Assembly (NCBI GenBank): GCA_002099365.1
Contig: MSED01000002.1
Coordinates: forward strand, 2,418,001 to 2,482,000
Origin: Phialophora verrucosa
Taxonomy: Eukaryota; Ascomycota; Eurotiomycetes; Chaetothyriales; Herpotrichiellaceae
Length of the DNA stretch: 64,000 bases
Direction of reading: 5' to 3'
A program made the position numbers and the translations under genes. The notes under the pieces were generated by a model that did no database searches, was not told the DNA's origin, and saw only the letters and a list, made by a program, of their open reading frames with translations. Position 1 is the stretch's first letter. The number at the start of each line of letters is the position of its first letter. This document shows positions 9,466-19,565 of this stretch, one piece after another.

Positions 9466-11904
9466 ATGGATCACATACCACTCCCCTGGGCGCCACATTC
9501 CGACCACCTCGAAGTTCCACTGTACCAATATGACTTCTATCCATACATTTACAGCCGACCTTGGCACTCATATCCTGAACGAAGCGGATATGAGTATTCG
9601 GAATTTTACGGCATGGACCCCGAGACCTTTCCGAGCAGCTTGAGAGGTCCTTTAGCTGCTTTCGTGCAGTCCTGGCTCTTCTTCGGCGTGTTGGACGAGT
9701 TTCTGAGTGTCTCTTGTCCCGCCAAGGACTGGACGGCTATGTCGAAGGAAGGGCGACAGATCATTACTACTGCACACCTATTTGGCAGACTCGAGCAATG
9801 GCACCGTCAGATAGCGACATGTGATGAAGCAGAGCAAATCAAGGTTCGCAATCGGCTCGATCACCTCTTGGACCGGATGCACTACTTCCACCGCATGCTG
9901 ACGCACTCCTTCAAAGATTACACAGCCTATTCAAACCTCCTTCCCGAGGCTCTCAACCTTTCGCTGGACCTGTTGCACGCCACTCTCACGGTTGCACGCA
10001 ATGTAGTCTTTCCTGGTAATGATCTATCTTTTCCACATTATCTTCATTCGCATTTGATCAAAAACATGCTCTTACAGAATGGCTGGTGCCAGAGCGACAT
10101 ACACCGTGTGTATCAAGATACTTCGGTACTTGGCGAGTACTATGTCTCGCGGCTGGGTCCTTTGAACAACCCCACAAACCACTCAAAGTGTACTGAAGAT
10201 GCCTGCAATAGTTGTCAAGTCGATCAGAAGGCCTACCAGACCAAGCATGTGTCAGCTGATTGCAAATGCGAGATTATATGTCTCTCAACAAACGCGGTTG
10301 CCGAAGTAATCCGAGAAGGATCCATTCCCTGTATCCGCTTGAACAACGGCATGAACATCATTGAGCTCGAACCAGTGGGCTTACAGTCACCAAACAATTT
10401 TACAGCTATCTCTCATGTGTGGGGTGACGGTCTGGGGAATCTACACTCCAACGGTCTGCCGACTTGCCAGCTCAGGAGGATTCAGGAACGAGTGAATCAT
10501 ATTCAAACGCCCACGCAGACATATTTTCCGTTCATGAGGAATCGATACTTCTGGATAGACACAATATGTGTCCCTGTCGGACGCGAGTTCGAGGCCGAGC
10601 GTAGCCTAGCTATAGCGAAGATGGTAAAGGTCTATGGCCTCGCCACTGAAGTTTTGATCCTGAGCCGGGAACTAGATGAGATTGATTCTGGACGAGACCC
10701 TTGGGAACTATCCACAAGAATCAACCGGACAGCGTGGTTCAGACGCCTGTGGACGTTGCATGAGGGGATCTTGTCCAAGAGGTCGATTTTCCAGCTCCGC
10801 GATGGCGCAGTCGAGCTTTCTTCTCTAGGAGCCAGGATTGATAAACTTCGAGGCGGTGGTTCAGAAATCTATCAGGCTTTCCTTCGCTCCATCTTCCGAC
10901 AGACGTCCATGCCATTCACAAAGATGGAGGCGTTCAAGTCAATGGCATCCCATGATCGAATTCAAGCCATATGGTCGGCTGTTCAATGGCGGACAACCAG
11001 TTATCGGGAGGATGAAACAATATGCTTAGCAAACATGCTTGGCCTGGACTTGTCTACCATCCTCTCGGTCAGCCGCTATGATCCGGAGGCATGTGAAAAG
11101 CGCATGAAGGCTTTCATCTTGTTGCAGAGATACTTCCCTCGGGATTCTGTCTTTGAGTCGTCGCACAGACGCGATGTGGACAGCGTGCCAAACTTGCCAA
11201 TGCAAGGATTTAGATGGGCACCTAAATCCTTTGTGTTCCGCTCTACAAGCCTTGATCCAGCAACGACTCAATCGCCACTGGTGGAAGCCGACTCGGCTGG
11301 AATTCATCTCTCGCTCCCAAGCTTCAACCCCATGGCCTCATGGGCTGAGTTCACACAGTACATCGCAATATCCAAGCTCGAAAGTGCTAGCGATTCGGCA
11401 CGGATTCACTTTATGCTCCCTCTTGACTGGGACTACTATTACACTATCAGTTGGCTGCCCGAGGATACCAAATGGGAGGTTAGTGACACACTCCTCCAAA
11501 ATACCATCCCAGTCGTGGTCCTGCGTGATGACATTGTTACTGTCACAAAGGATGTGCAGGAAAATCTTCGCAGATCTCCACCCGGACGGATGTTCGTCCT
11601 AGACTCTCTCAGAGAGGGGATTACGAACTCTTATGATATTGATTCTTTCGACTGGCCAAGCTCAGAGGCGCTTATACTAGCGGTCTCTGCTCAAAGTGCG
11701 CCAACTCAGGGAAGAATGAATGAGACCACGCCTGAGCACTGTGCAACCATAGTAGCGCGCGTTACCGTCTCCAAGCGGATGTTCTCGACGTCTCGCAAAC
11801 CCGCATCTGAACAGGTGAAAATAACAAGCACCGATGCAGACACAGGTATGCCAATCCCTATATTTGAAGTCTGGCCAAGCGGAACCCAATGGTGCATTGG
11901 ATGA
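9466..11904 (+). CDS. HET-domain (heterokaryon incompatibility) protein
   Basis: 812 aa without introns from the ATG at 9466. The frame is open from 9295, but the added 57 residues are of unlike composition, so the later ATG is preferred. The HET signature blocks are in the right order: AISHVWGDG (~313), FWIDTICVP (~362) and WFRRLWTLHE (~424). The HET domain in known systems has a TIR-like fold and triggers cell death after fusion of unlike hyphae; many family members have no proven role. The ~310 residues before the domain contain a Cys/His-containing stretch (CTEDACNSCQ, CKCEIICL) often seen just ahead of HET domains. No NACHT or WD repeats follow; the C-terminal ~350 residues are unrecognised. 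There is no neighbouring partner gene of a known HET pair. Confidence 0.92.
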   Translation: MDHIPLPWAPHSDHLEVPLYQYDFYPYIYSRPWHSYPERSGYEYSEFYGMDPETFPSSLRGPLAAFVQSWLFFGVLDEFLSVSCPAKDWTAMSKEGRQIITTAHLFGRLEQWHRQIATCDEAEQIKVRNRLDHLLDRMHYFHRMLTHSFKDYTAYSNLLPEALNLSLDLLHATLTVARNVVFPGNDLSFPHYLHSHLIKNMLLQNGWCQSDIHRVYQDTSVLGEYYVSRLGPLNNPTNHSKCTEDACNSCQVDQKAYQTKHVSADCKCEIICLSTNAVAEVIREGSIPCIRLNNGMNIIELEPVGLQSPNNFTAISHVWGDGLGNLHSNGLPTCQLRRIQERVNHIQTPTQTYFPFMRNRYFWIDTICVPVGREFEAERSLAIAKMVKVYGLATEVLILSRELDEIDSGRDPWELSTRINRTAWFRRLWTLHEGILSKRSIFQLRDGAVELSSLGARIDKLRGGGSEIYQAFLRSIFRQTSMPFTKMEAFKSMASHDRIQAIWSAVQWRTTSYREDETICLANMLGLDLSTILSVSRYDPEACEKRMKAFILLQRYFPRDSVFESSHRRDVDSVPNLPMQGFRWAPKSFVFRSTSLDPATTQSPLVEADSAGIHLSLPSFNPMASWAEFTQYIAISKLESASDSARIHFMLPLDWDYYYTISWLPEDTKWEVSDTLLQNTIPVVVLRDDIVTVTKDVQENLRRSPPGRMFVLDSLREGITNSYDIDSFDWPSSEALILAVSAQSAPTQGRMNETTPEHCATIVARVTVSKRMFSTSRKPASEQVKITSTDADTGMPIPIFEVWPSGTQWCIG

Positions 11905-12111
11905 GTTGCGGGACGCCCACTTGGGTAGAGCTGCTGCTCCTCTTGCCGCTGCACGAAGCTCCATGCCCGAGGCTCTTTTCCCGTCGCATATATTCTCCGA
12001 AAACATCTTCAAGGCGATTGATCCTTCCGTGATCGTCTTAAATGGCCTGGTTACGTCTTTGAGCATACAGTTACCTCACGGTCGCAGGTTGAGTTGGCCT
12101 GCGAGAAATTT

Positions 12112-13476
12112 CTACTCCACATTGCCTGCTCTGGCCTCCGGTCCGCACCTAGTCGCAGCCAAGCTCCCAGCGCTGAGAAACAGGCAGATCCCGGCGAAAA
12201 ATACGATCGCCTTGTACATTCCGTGCCCATAGCCAGCCGTGTCCGACGATATCCTTAACAGGCTCGCGCTTATCGGCCCTGCCAGGACATTACCTACGCC
12301 CTTTCCGAAACAGAACAGACTGAACATCGCTTGAGAGGCAGATGGCTCGTCGTCGATTGCAGTCACCATCCTCGCCCACATGGCCGTATACCCTGCGCCG
12401 AAGAAACCATACAAAAGTGAAAAGACGATGAGCGGCGGCAACGAGCGGGCAGGACCCCAGGCGCCAAATGTCGCGGCCCCCGCAACTGAGAGGCAAATCG
12501 TCATCAGAGCGTTCAACGACACTCTTTTATCCGAAAGGTAGCCGAAGGTGAATTGTCCAGCGACTTGCGATACGCTCATGAGTGTTAGGAGTAATGCTCC
12601 CTCCGATACGCTTAGTCCGATGGCCGTTGCATACGATGGCAGATAAAGAGCCGGGAAGAAGTATCCCAGACCCATCAGCAAATTACTCAGGGTGTACGTC
12701 CAGAAGAGTGGTCTCTTGACAAACTTCCAGTCCGTTCTGAGACTCGTGTTCGAGTGCTGTCCCAGGCGGCCCCGGAGCAGTGGGACCAGAGGGCCAGTCA
12801 ACACGACCAGCGCAACAGCCACGGCTCTGAGCGTCGTCCGATACCCAAACCTAGCCAACAGGGCCTGGAGTATCAATGGCATCACGGCGCCGGACGCGCC
12901 GGATGCAGCACACAAGAAGCCGTACGCCATCCCTCTCCTCCTCACCCAGAATTCATCCACCATAGTCAATATCGGGTAGTAGAAAATGATGAAGCCCACG
13001 CCGTACATGACCCCCTGAGTCAGAATGAGCGTCGGGAGCCGATTCGCAAAGCTGCCCGAAATCAATCCAACAATGCAAAGCGGCCAGCCCACCAGAATCA
13101 TCTGCGTCCTGTATCTTGACCACCGTCGAATTAGCGGCACGGCCAACGGAGCTCCGAGATAGGAGATTCCCGAGGCCGTTGTGCCAATCACTGAGGTGTA
13201 GCGGTCGCCCTTGAATTCCGGGAGGCTAGAATAGTAGTCCTGGAAGACGCCGAAGGACAGTGGAAAGCCCCAAAGCAGGGCTTCAAAAACAAATGCTGCG
13301 AGTAATAACCGCCATGCGGCAGAGCCGTGGTCGGTCGGTGGAAGACTGGACTGGCCAGTCTGGGCGGAGGGGACATCGTCAGTCTCCAGCTCGAGGGCTT
13401 CGGGACGCTGGTTGAAGGTCATGGAAACGGGCATAGAAGTGGCAGTCGGTTCTACCACCGTGGTCGTCGTGGACAT
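12112..13476 (-). CDS. MFS monocarboxylate-type (MCT) transporter
   Basis: 454 aa, intronless, with twelve expected membrane helices in two groups of six separated by a short basic loop near residue ~240. The opening helix with FGVFQDYY, and the helix-4/5 blocks GVMYGVGFIIFYYPILTMVDEFW followed by RRRGMAYG, are typical of fungal MCH/MCT-like carriers of the major facilitator superfamily. The N-terminal ~50 residues are hydrophilic and Thr-rich. Characterised fungal relatives include a riboflavin importer and carriers of unknown substrate, so the substrate is not assignable. It converges with the HET gene, 207 bp from its stop codon. Confidence 0.92.
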   Translation of the reverse strand: MSTTTTVVEPTATSMPVSMTFNQRPEALELETDDVPSAQTGQSSLPPTDHGSAAWRLLLAAFVFEALLWGFPLSFGVFQDYYSSLPEFKGDRYTSVIGTTASGISYLGAPLAVPLIRRWSRYRTQMILVGWPLCIVGLISGSFANRLPTLILTQGVMYGVGFIIFYYPILTMVDEFWVRRRGMAYGFLCAASGASGAVMPLILQALLARFGYRTTLRAVAVALVVLTGPLVPLLRGRLGQHSNTSLRTDWKFVKRPLFWTYTLSNLLMGLGYFFPALYLPSYATAIGLSVSEGALLLTLMSVSQVAGQFTFGYLSDKRVSLNALMTICLSVAGAATFGAWGPARSLPPLIVFSLLYGFFGAGYTAMWARMVTAIDDEPSASQAMFSLFCFGKGVGNVLAGPISASLLRISSDTAGYGHGMYKAIVFFAGICLFLSAGSLAATRCGPEARAGNVE

Positions 13477-14976
13477 GATGAACGAGACTAGCTATTCTTC
13501 GCTGGGTGTCTGTCCAGTTGCGGTGATAGAAGCAGATGAGGCACACCAACCCTGGAGAAGATCATATTGAAATCGCACTTAATATGATTGAAGGCTCAGA
13601 CCTTGCCGGATAACGCTCGGTAACAGTGAGGCACAGCCTCTGTTTGCCATGCCGATCTACAGCGTGATACGGATTAGATACGGTGGAACGGATGCGAGAG
13701 ATAGCGGGGGATTCGGTCCTCCGGTGGAGGTGGAACCGCCAAAAGCGGCAAGTTACGCACGTTACGCTCGTTCCGGGCCTAGGCAAGCAGCACCCCCTTT
13801 TGCCATTAGGCCATCTTCCCTCACCATCTCTCAGCTGTCTCACGTCGCAATGACCTTGCTATCGTCCGTCCACAGGCGACTTTGTGGCCCAAGGTACGAG
13901 TTGAACTTTCCAACGGATATCAAGGCTGAGGGCTTGGATATCCTAACGTGCCACTGAGTGATCATGAGGGAAACGAGCAGAAGTTGCAGAAGGACGACGC
14001 CGAGTAAGGGAACACGCAGAAGTCACCCAATGTACAAGGTCTCGCATAGTAGTCTGCCCTCCAGAGCTTACCACGGCGAACCTTGGAGTGAGAGTCAGAG
14101 ACCGAGCTCGATCACACAAGTCTGAGCGCGTCCAACCACTCTGACCAATGCACGCACGCGACCCGCGGATGCCGAACTTCTCATTCTTCTTCACCCTGCC
14201 AGGCCGTGCATAGATCAGACCCTTGAGCGAAAGGCGATGAGGTGGGTTTGGCCGTCCATGGTATGTGTAAACTGCCAGTTGGAGCTGGATGTCTGTTTCG
14301 TCGGAGACTACAATGACCGCATCGGGTCTCTTTCTGCAGACCATGAAATCCAAGCGCCCAGCTTGGTGCAAGATCACGCTGTTCACGAAAGCTGATTTCC
14401 CGCACGACATTGATCTACCACTCAAGATTGAAAGAACAACGTCTTGTTTGTTCCATCGTAAACGACCAACGACGGCGTCATCATTGTGGACTGGTACCGA
14501 CCGACTACCATGACAACCTCTTGAATTCGAGTAGCAGGAAAATGTCTCTGGTGATCTCCTTTCCATCGGTTCTGCCGTCTATGCCGCAAGACATGTGCGT
14601 GGCCTGATTCTATGCCACCTACTTCACCTTGTTTGAAACGTTCCCTCTGGTCTTCCCCTGTCAACAAGGAAATCGACTCATTCCACCTCCTGGGATTAAA
14701 GCTCAAGGCGCTTGGTGTCTGTCATTTGCTGGCACTGATGAGGGTACGTGAGAAACACCCCATTGGTTGACGCGTATAACCCACACGGGTCTCGATCAGG
14801 AAGGTAGGCAGCCAAGCCACGCCCTATGCATGAAATACGTATACGAAGTCAAACACGACCTCGACGTTCGTTACATTGTCCACCTTGAGATTAACCACTT
14901 ACAACTTCCCCTCTTCCATCGTCTGTACACGTCCGGGTAGCGCTCAACAAACGAAGACACAACATTTCTCCAAACC
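13477..14976. other. Long divergent intergenic region
   Basis: 1.5 kb between the MFS start (-) and the PEP-mutase-family start (+). Frames of up to ~200 codons exist on the minus strand but have no protein-like composition, signal or splice pattern. Nothing firm is seen apart from presumed promoters. Confidence 0.45.
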
Positions 14977-15747
14977 ATGGCTTCAAGAAACCAGAGTGAA
15001 GAAGCAAAGACGTTCCGCGACCTTCATCGTCCCGGACGCCCTGTCGTCCTGGCCAACGTGTACGACATCCTCTCAGCCAACACGGTGGCACGTCTTCCGA
15101 GCTGCCGCGCCCTAGCAACGGCGTCATACTCCGTCGCCCTAGCCGCCGGCACAACGGACGACGACTTGTCGCTCGAGCAAAACATCGCCGCAGCACGACA
15201 GATCGGGAAAGTGGCCGCCGCCCACCACAAGCCCTTGACGGTCGACTTGCAGGACGGGTATGGCGACAGACTGGCGGACGCGGTCCGGCAAGCCATTGCC
15301 GCCGGCGCCGTGGGCATCAACCTCGAGGACTACGACAAGGACGCCAAGACCTTCTACTCGGCCGACGAGGCGGCCGCGCGGGTGAGCACGGCCGTCCAGG
15401 TCGCCCGGGAAGCTGGTCTGCCCGACTTTGTGGTGAATGCGAGATGCGACACGCTCGTCCAGGGTGGCGAGCTCAGCGAGACCGTCGAGCGCGGGAACAA
15501 GTATCTCGATGCCGGCGCGACGACCGTGTTCGTGTGGGGAGGCCGCAAGCGCGGGGTCAGTCGTGCCGAGGTCGAGCAGCTCGTCCGGGCGTTTGACGGG
15601 CGGTTGAGCGTCTCGCTGAAGTGGGAGGACGGGCTCACGGTCGCTGATTTGGCTGCGATAGGCGTCGCGAGGATCAGTGTCGGGCCTGCGATCATGTTGT
15701 TCGCAATGGCCGAGTTTGAGCGGCGGGCGAAGATGTTGCTGGACTAG
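14977..15747 (+). CDS. Isocitrate lyase/PEP-mutase superfamily enzyme
   Basis: 256 aa, intronless, higher GC than its surroundings. The family core is visible: VVLANVYDILSA near residue 24, the metal-site block VDLQDGYGD (~87), a GINLEDYD block (~110), VNARCDT (~150) and a C-terminal SVGPAIM. The superfamily cleaves or rearranges C-C or C-P bonds of 2-oxo-acid enolates with Mg2+. The lyase loop K-(K/R)-C-G-H of isocitrate and methylisocitrate lyases is absent (the region reads EDYDKDAKTF), so it is not a classical lyase. It resembles the short bacterial-type phosphonomutase-like proteins found in many fungi; the true reaction is unknown. Start has good context and no upstream in-frame ATG. 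Confidence 0.9.
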   Translation: MASRNQSEEAKTFRDLHRPGRPVVLANVYDILSANTVARLPSCRALATASYSVALAAGTTDDDLSLEQNIAAARQIGKVAAAHHKPLTVDLQDGYGDRLADAVRQAIAAGAVGINLEDYDKDAKTFYSADEAAARVSTAVQVAREAGLPDFVVNARCDTLVQGGELSETVERGNKYLDAGATTVFVWGGRKRGVSRAEVEQLVRAFDGRLSVSLKWEDGLTVADLAAIGVARISVGPAIMLFAMAEFERRAKMLLD

Positions 15748-15776
15748 GCGCAGTACTAGATCCTAGGTTCGACGTA

Positions 15777-15886
15777 TCAAGGACCTGTAAAGTACGAGAC
15801 TGGTACAAAGGCGAGTCCTTGATTGAGATCTTCAAGGACTTGTAGAGTACGAGACTGGTACATAGTCGAGTCCTTCGCTGAGAGCT
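15777..15886. repeat. 55-bp tandem duplication
   Basis: Copy 1 (15777-15831) and copy 2 (15832-15886) share TCAAGGAC-TGTA-AGTACGAGACTGGTACA, GCGAGTCCTT/TCGAGTCCTT and TGAGA. They start 29 bp after the PEP-mutase-family stop, so they likely lie in its 3' UTR. Each unit contains AAGGAC and GTCCTT arms that could pair into a hairpin. Confidence 0.9.
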
Positions 15887-16420
15887 TCTCGTCCGTTGCG
15901 TGAAACGGGTGGTGACATAACGCAAAGCTCAAGCACAAGCAGCCGGTCATTCAGCACGAGAAGCGCGGGTCCCAAGATCCACAAGAGAACCTTGGAAACC
16001 GGCAAATCTCGCATTCCTGTCGAGATTCTCTCTTAAGCATGCTAGGGACGTGCTGTGTGGTTTTGCTCCTTGGTTTTGTACGATTGAATTCTGCTCACGC
16101 GTCGACACTAGAGGTCTCTCGCGAGCTTGTCCTGTGTACCATTACTACATCAATCACCACATCCCAGCACAGGGACTTCCGTCGGCTGTAGGCAGCTTCT
16201 CTTTCATGGACGCCCGGTAATCCAGTCCAATCCAACCCAGTCCAGTCCAGTCCGCCATATGCAACCATGCAGATGACCTACACGGAATCCCCATGCAAAA
16301 ATGTTATATCCGGTTGTGGAAATAAAAGAGAAGCCCCTCCAAGCACCATTAGACCACCAGACCCAATCAACAACAATGGCAATTCCTCCCTGCGCTGCAT
16401 TTTTATCTTCGGGAGCGAGA
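15887..16420. other. Convergent intergenic region with short repeats
   Basis: Between two converging genes. At ~16217-16252 a CCAGT/CCAAT/CCAAC pentamer array is seen. No gene recognised. Confidence 0.5.
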
Positions 16421-18715
16421 TCAAAACTTCTCACTCGTAACTCCCCGTGTAACATGCACGAGCAACCACGTAATGACCTGGACGACGAGGGTCAAGAACC
16501 ACACGACGAGCTTCAATCCCATTACCAGACCTCCGATCGCGCCTCTCGTCACGGCGGGCAACTCCTCGCCCTTGCGCTCGCCGGACTGGTAGTGGCCCAG
16601 TTTCTCGAGGTCGAACTCGCGCATGACGATCTTCTTGTTCTTGTTCTTGTTCTTTTCATCCGTTTTGTTCTTGCGCCGCGACGAGCCTCGCTCCATATCC
16701 GATGACGAGTCTGTCTCTTCCGAGGCCGAGCGGCCAAACCACATCCTCGACGGCTTGGACTTGGACTTGGACGACGACCTCCCTGCGCGGACATCTTCCT
16801 GGTGGGTCCTTCGCATCAGCTTAGCTTCCTCCTCGGCCTCTTCCCGCTCCGCGATGGTGGCGTAAAAGGTCGATCCGGCGTAGGATCTCACGCTCCCCGG
16901 TCTGGTGGCCATGGGGCGGACGCTGCTCCCTAGACCTCCGGCTCCGTTGAAGATGCTGCGTGCACCGGAGGTGGGGCCGCCGTATCGGGACGGAGGCGCG
17001 GGTCGAGGCTTCCAGATTTCCATGCTGCCCATCACGGGGTTGGTGGTTGCATCCGCGACTGCGACGGCCAAGATGGAAGAGACGATGCAGTCGATGCTGA
17101 AGAGAGAGGGCATGAGTTCGAGGATGGAGTTCGCGTCGATGTGGAGAACTTCGGACGTCAGGTCCAGTGTTGCGAGGGGCGAGAATTCCGACGATGGAGA
17201 TGTTTCGGTCTGTGGGAGGGTTGAGAGGCGCCGAATCCCGGAGGCTGCTGACGACGGGTTCGCCGTCGTGGGGGTCATTATGCTTGTGGCTGCGCGGCGC
17301 GAAGCGTTGGGGTCAACGACGTGGATGGAGGGGAGGGCATTGTCTTTCGAGATGACGATGTGTAGGACCGGCTTCCCTGTTATTGAGCGGATGGTCGTCG
17401 GGGAGCTGGGGACAGGTGACTTGGTCGCGAAATCGCCGCCCATGGCGCCACGTCCGATGGCCGGATGTTCCAGTTCGTAGAAGCCGCCTCTGGCGTTGTA
17501 GCGAAGGTTGCATGCTTCTTGCTTGGCCGCTCTTCGCACCGCTTGGGCTTCGATGTCGTCTCTGTCCGTCGGAGCGAGGTTGTGGTGCTTGGCAAGCGCG
17601 GCAGATTGGTTAATCGCCAGCATGGCGGCGAGCTTGGGGAAAATAAAAGCCACGAGGCCGTCGTTCGGCGGTTGTCTTCGCGCGGCCGGCTCAAGCGGGC
17701 AGAGGACGACGTCTCGTGTCAAGGGCGGTTCCGAGGGCGACGGCGACGTGGCCGAGCCGGGTGTCCGCCTAGGGCATGTCTTGCCAATGGCGATTTCATT
17801 GGTATCGTAGGTCTGGAGAGTATAGAACGGTAACGAGGGATGCGAGCCAAAAACAAACGTGGCTTCTTCCGTTCTCGCCATCTCAAGATCAAAACTCCTT
17901 ATCGAACAGCCGGGCTCCGTGCCGTGAGATGCGTCCCATAGCTTCTCGAGCTCCCGCTGTGTCGAAACGCGTGGACCGACGTTCACACTCATGCCGTCTG
18001 AAGGGAAATTTAGGACGCTAGCCGGGGCTGTCCTCAGAGCTGGAGCAGTGAAAGGCATTGACAGGCTAGCTCGGTACTCCTCCCTCGAAGGAACAGCGAA
18101 AGGCGGCATCCCTGACAGCCTGGCCGGTAGCGGTCTTGGTGGTGCATAGGCTTGTTGAGTGAGCGGTACAGAAGGATCGTAGACAGGGAACATTGAGCGG
18201 ATCGGGACAATCGGGGATGGGCCGACAGGTGACTTATCCCCGTTGATCGGGGTGGATGCCGTGGGAGCAGGCTGGGCAACCAACGTAGTGGCGGATCCGG
18301 TGCCCAACGATGAAGAAGGCTGTGGAGACAGCTGACCCATCCCTGGCGTTTGATATAGTGACGGCGTATATTTGGCTGCCGATGCGGAAACCGAGGTAGC
18401 TTGAGTTGGAGTTCGGCCATCAATAGGCGAATGGGTGGTCACCGCCCGGCCGATATCTTCTGGCGAGGGTGTTGATTCCCGCATCCGATGCTGCTCACTG
18501 AGGTGGGCTGGAAGTTGAGGCAGCGGCGGTTGTTCCTCTTCCATCTTAAATACAACCGACTCCCCAGCAGGCGACAGAGTGCTGTCTGGTGACGCCAACA
18601 TACTGATCCTGTGTAAGCTGGGATTCCTCTTGTGAGGATTCGGAATGGCGATCTTGGGGACCGTGGTGGGGAAAAGGGAGAAGCCCTGTACTGTGGAAGC
18701 TGTTGTGGTAGCCAT
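16421..18715 (-). CDS. Conserved fungal Pro/Ser-rich protein with hydrophobic tail
   Basis: 764 aa from the ATG at 18715. The frame is open to 19018 but the extra residues look like translated leader. Residues 1-230 are low-complexity (Pro, Ser, Thr). A central region (~260-560) has conserved-looking blocks: an ATFVFGSHPSLPFYTL segment, LVAFIFPKLAAMLAINQSAALA and an ATDRDD-like acidic/basic helix, HIVISKDN, and LTSEVLHIDANSILELMPSLFSIDC. Then comes a basic/acidic Lys-Asn-rich run, and residues ~730-755 are strongly hydrophobic with VVWFLTLVVQVITWLLVHV near the C-terminus, suggesting a tail anchor. Relatives in other fungi are often given a misleading methyltransferase-like name; I see no methyltransferase motif. 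Function unknown. Confidence 0.85.
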   Translation of the reverse strand: MATTTASTVQGFSLFPTTVPKIAIPNPHKRNPSLHRISMLASPDSTLSPAGESVVFKMEEEQPPLPQLPAHLSEQHRMRESTPSPEDIGRAVTTHSPIDGRTPTQATSVSASAAKYTPSLYQTPGMGQLSPQPSSSLGTGSATTLVAQPAPTASTPINGDKSPVGPSPIVPIRSMFPVYDPSVPLTQQAYAPPRPLPARLSGMPPFAVPSREEYRASLSMPFTAPALRTAPASVLNFPSDGMSVNVGPRVSTQRELEKLWDASHGTEPGCSIRSFDLEMARTEEATFVFGSHPSLPFYTLQTYDTNEIAIGKTCPRRTPGSATSPSPSEPPLTRDVVLCPLEPAARRQPPNDGLVAFIFPKLAAMLAINQSAALAKHHNLAPTDRDDIEAQAVRRAAKQEACNLRYNARGGFYELEHPAIGRGAMGGDFATKSPVPSSPTTIRSITGKPVLHIVISKDNALPSIHVVDPNASRRAATSIMTPTTANPSSAASGIRRLSTLPQTETSPSSEFSPLATLDLTSEVLHIDANSILELMPSLFSIDCIVSSILAVAVADATTNPVMGSMEIWKPRPAPPSRYGGPTSGARSIFNGAGGLGSSVRPMATRPGSVRSYAGSTFYATIAEREEAEEEAKLMRRTHQEDVRAGRSSSKSKSKPSRMWFGRSASEETDSSSDMERGSSRRKNKTDEKNKNKNKKIVMREFDLEKLGHYQSGERKGEELPAVTRGAIGGLVMGLKLVVWFLTLVVQVITWLLVHVTRGVTSEKF

Positions 18716-19565
18716 TCTGGACACCCGGTCGCAGCGTATGGTTGGCAATGCTGTTCCTGACAGACACTGAAAGGAGCAGACCTGCTGCGCGAACGTAGAG
18801 CGGAGGAAAGAGACGAAGGGAAAGGAAATGCAAAGTGCACGGCACACAGCCTCTAACAACCTGTCGACGGTAGACCTGACACACAAGGACAGAAGAGAAG
18901 AGTGAGAGAAAAGACTGGGATTGAGGAGATATGAAAGCAACACGACGGACACGCATGCTTCCTTGCTTGGAGAGACAGTCGACTTACGGAGGCATCTCCT
19001 ATGATGCAAGCGACCCAATCGGCGGACAATGGGAGAGGAGCTCCCTTGGCTGGCGTTTACCAGCTCAAGATAGAAGACATGCTAGATCATTCAGATCTAT
19101 CACATCTTCGAAGGCGCTGTGGAAGACCATTGGCGGGAAGCGCACCCAATTGCAAACCCGAAGACGGACGCGGTGGACATTAGAAGAGAGGGAGAAGGGA
19201 GGGTGAAGAACAAGTGAAGAACCGGTGAAAGAGCCTGAAACACTCCCAGCGCGTATGGACTGGTGTGATTGGCGCATCTATTTTCGGTGCCTGGGTGGGT
19301 TCAGCGGTCGCGTATCATGATTCGCCAGGTGGGCACCACGCGTTAAATCTGATTCCGCTCATGATGAACTGCCAAAGAAGAGGTCTTGAGCACATGGAAG
19401 CTCTTCACAGGTAGCATTTGGTGGATTTATCAATAGCAAGTGGCCTCGAGGATATGTCTGCGGTTCTATACGCCAGGGTTTATGCTCACACAGCACCACT
19501 GCACGGAGATTCCTCCATTGCAACATTTCCTCGGTTCACTGGCAATACACAAAGGCTCCCGTTGA
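18716..19565. other. Promoter/leader region of the Pro/Ser-rich gene
   Basis: Upstream of a minus-strand gene and downstream of the alcohol dehydrogenase (-). A GA-rich leader is seen at ~18890-18920. No gene recognised. Confidence 0.45.

Noticed and set aside
13943..14566. 207-codon minus-strand frame in a gene-poor stretch
   Set aside because: No signal, domain or splice partner; composition is like random translated DNA.
16650..16680. TTCTTG-type simple repeat
   Set aside because: It encodes the Lys/Asn run of the Pro/Ser-rich protein, so it is coding low complexity, not a separate element.
16905..17833. Long plus-strand open frames
   Set aside because: They lie antisense within the Pro/Ser-rich gene and have the Arg/Ser/Leu-rich look of a shadow frame.
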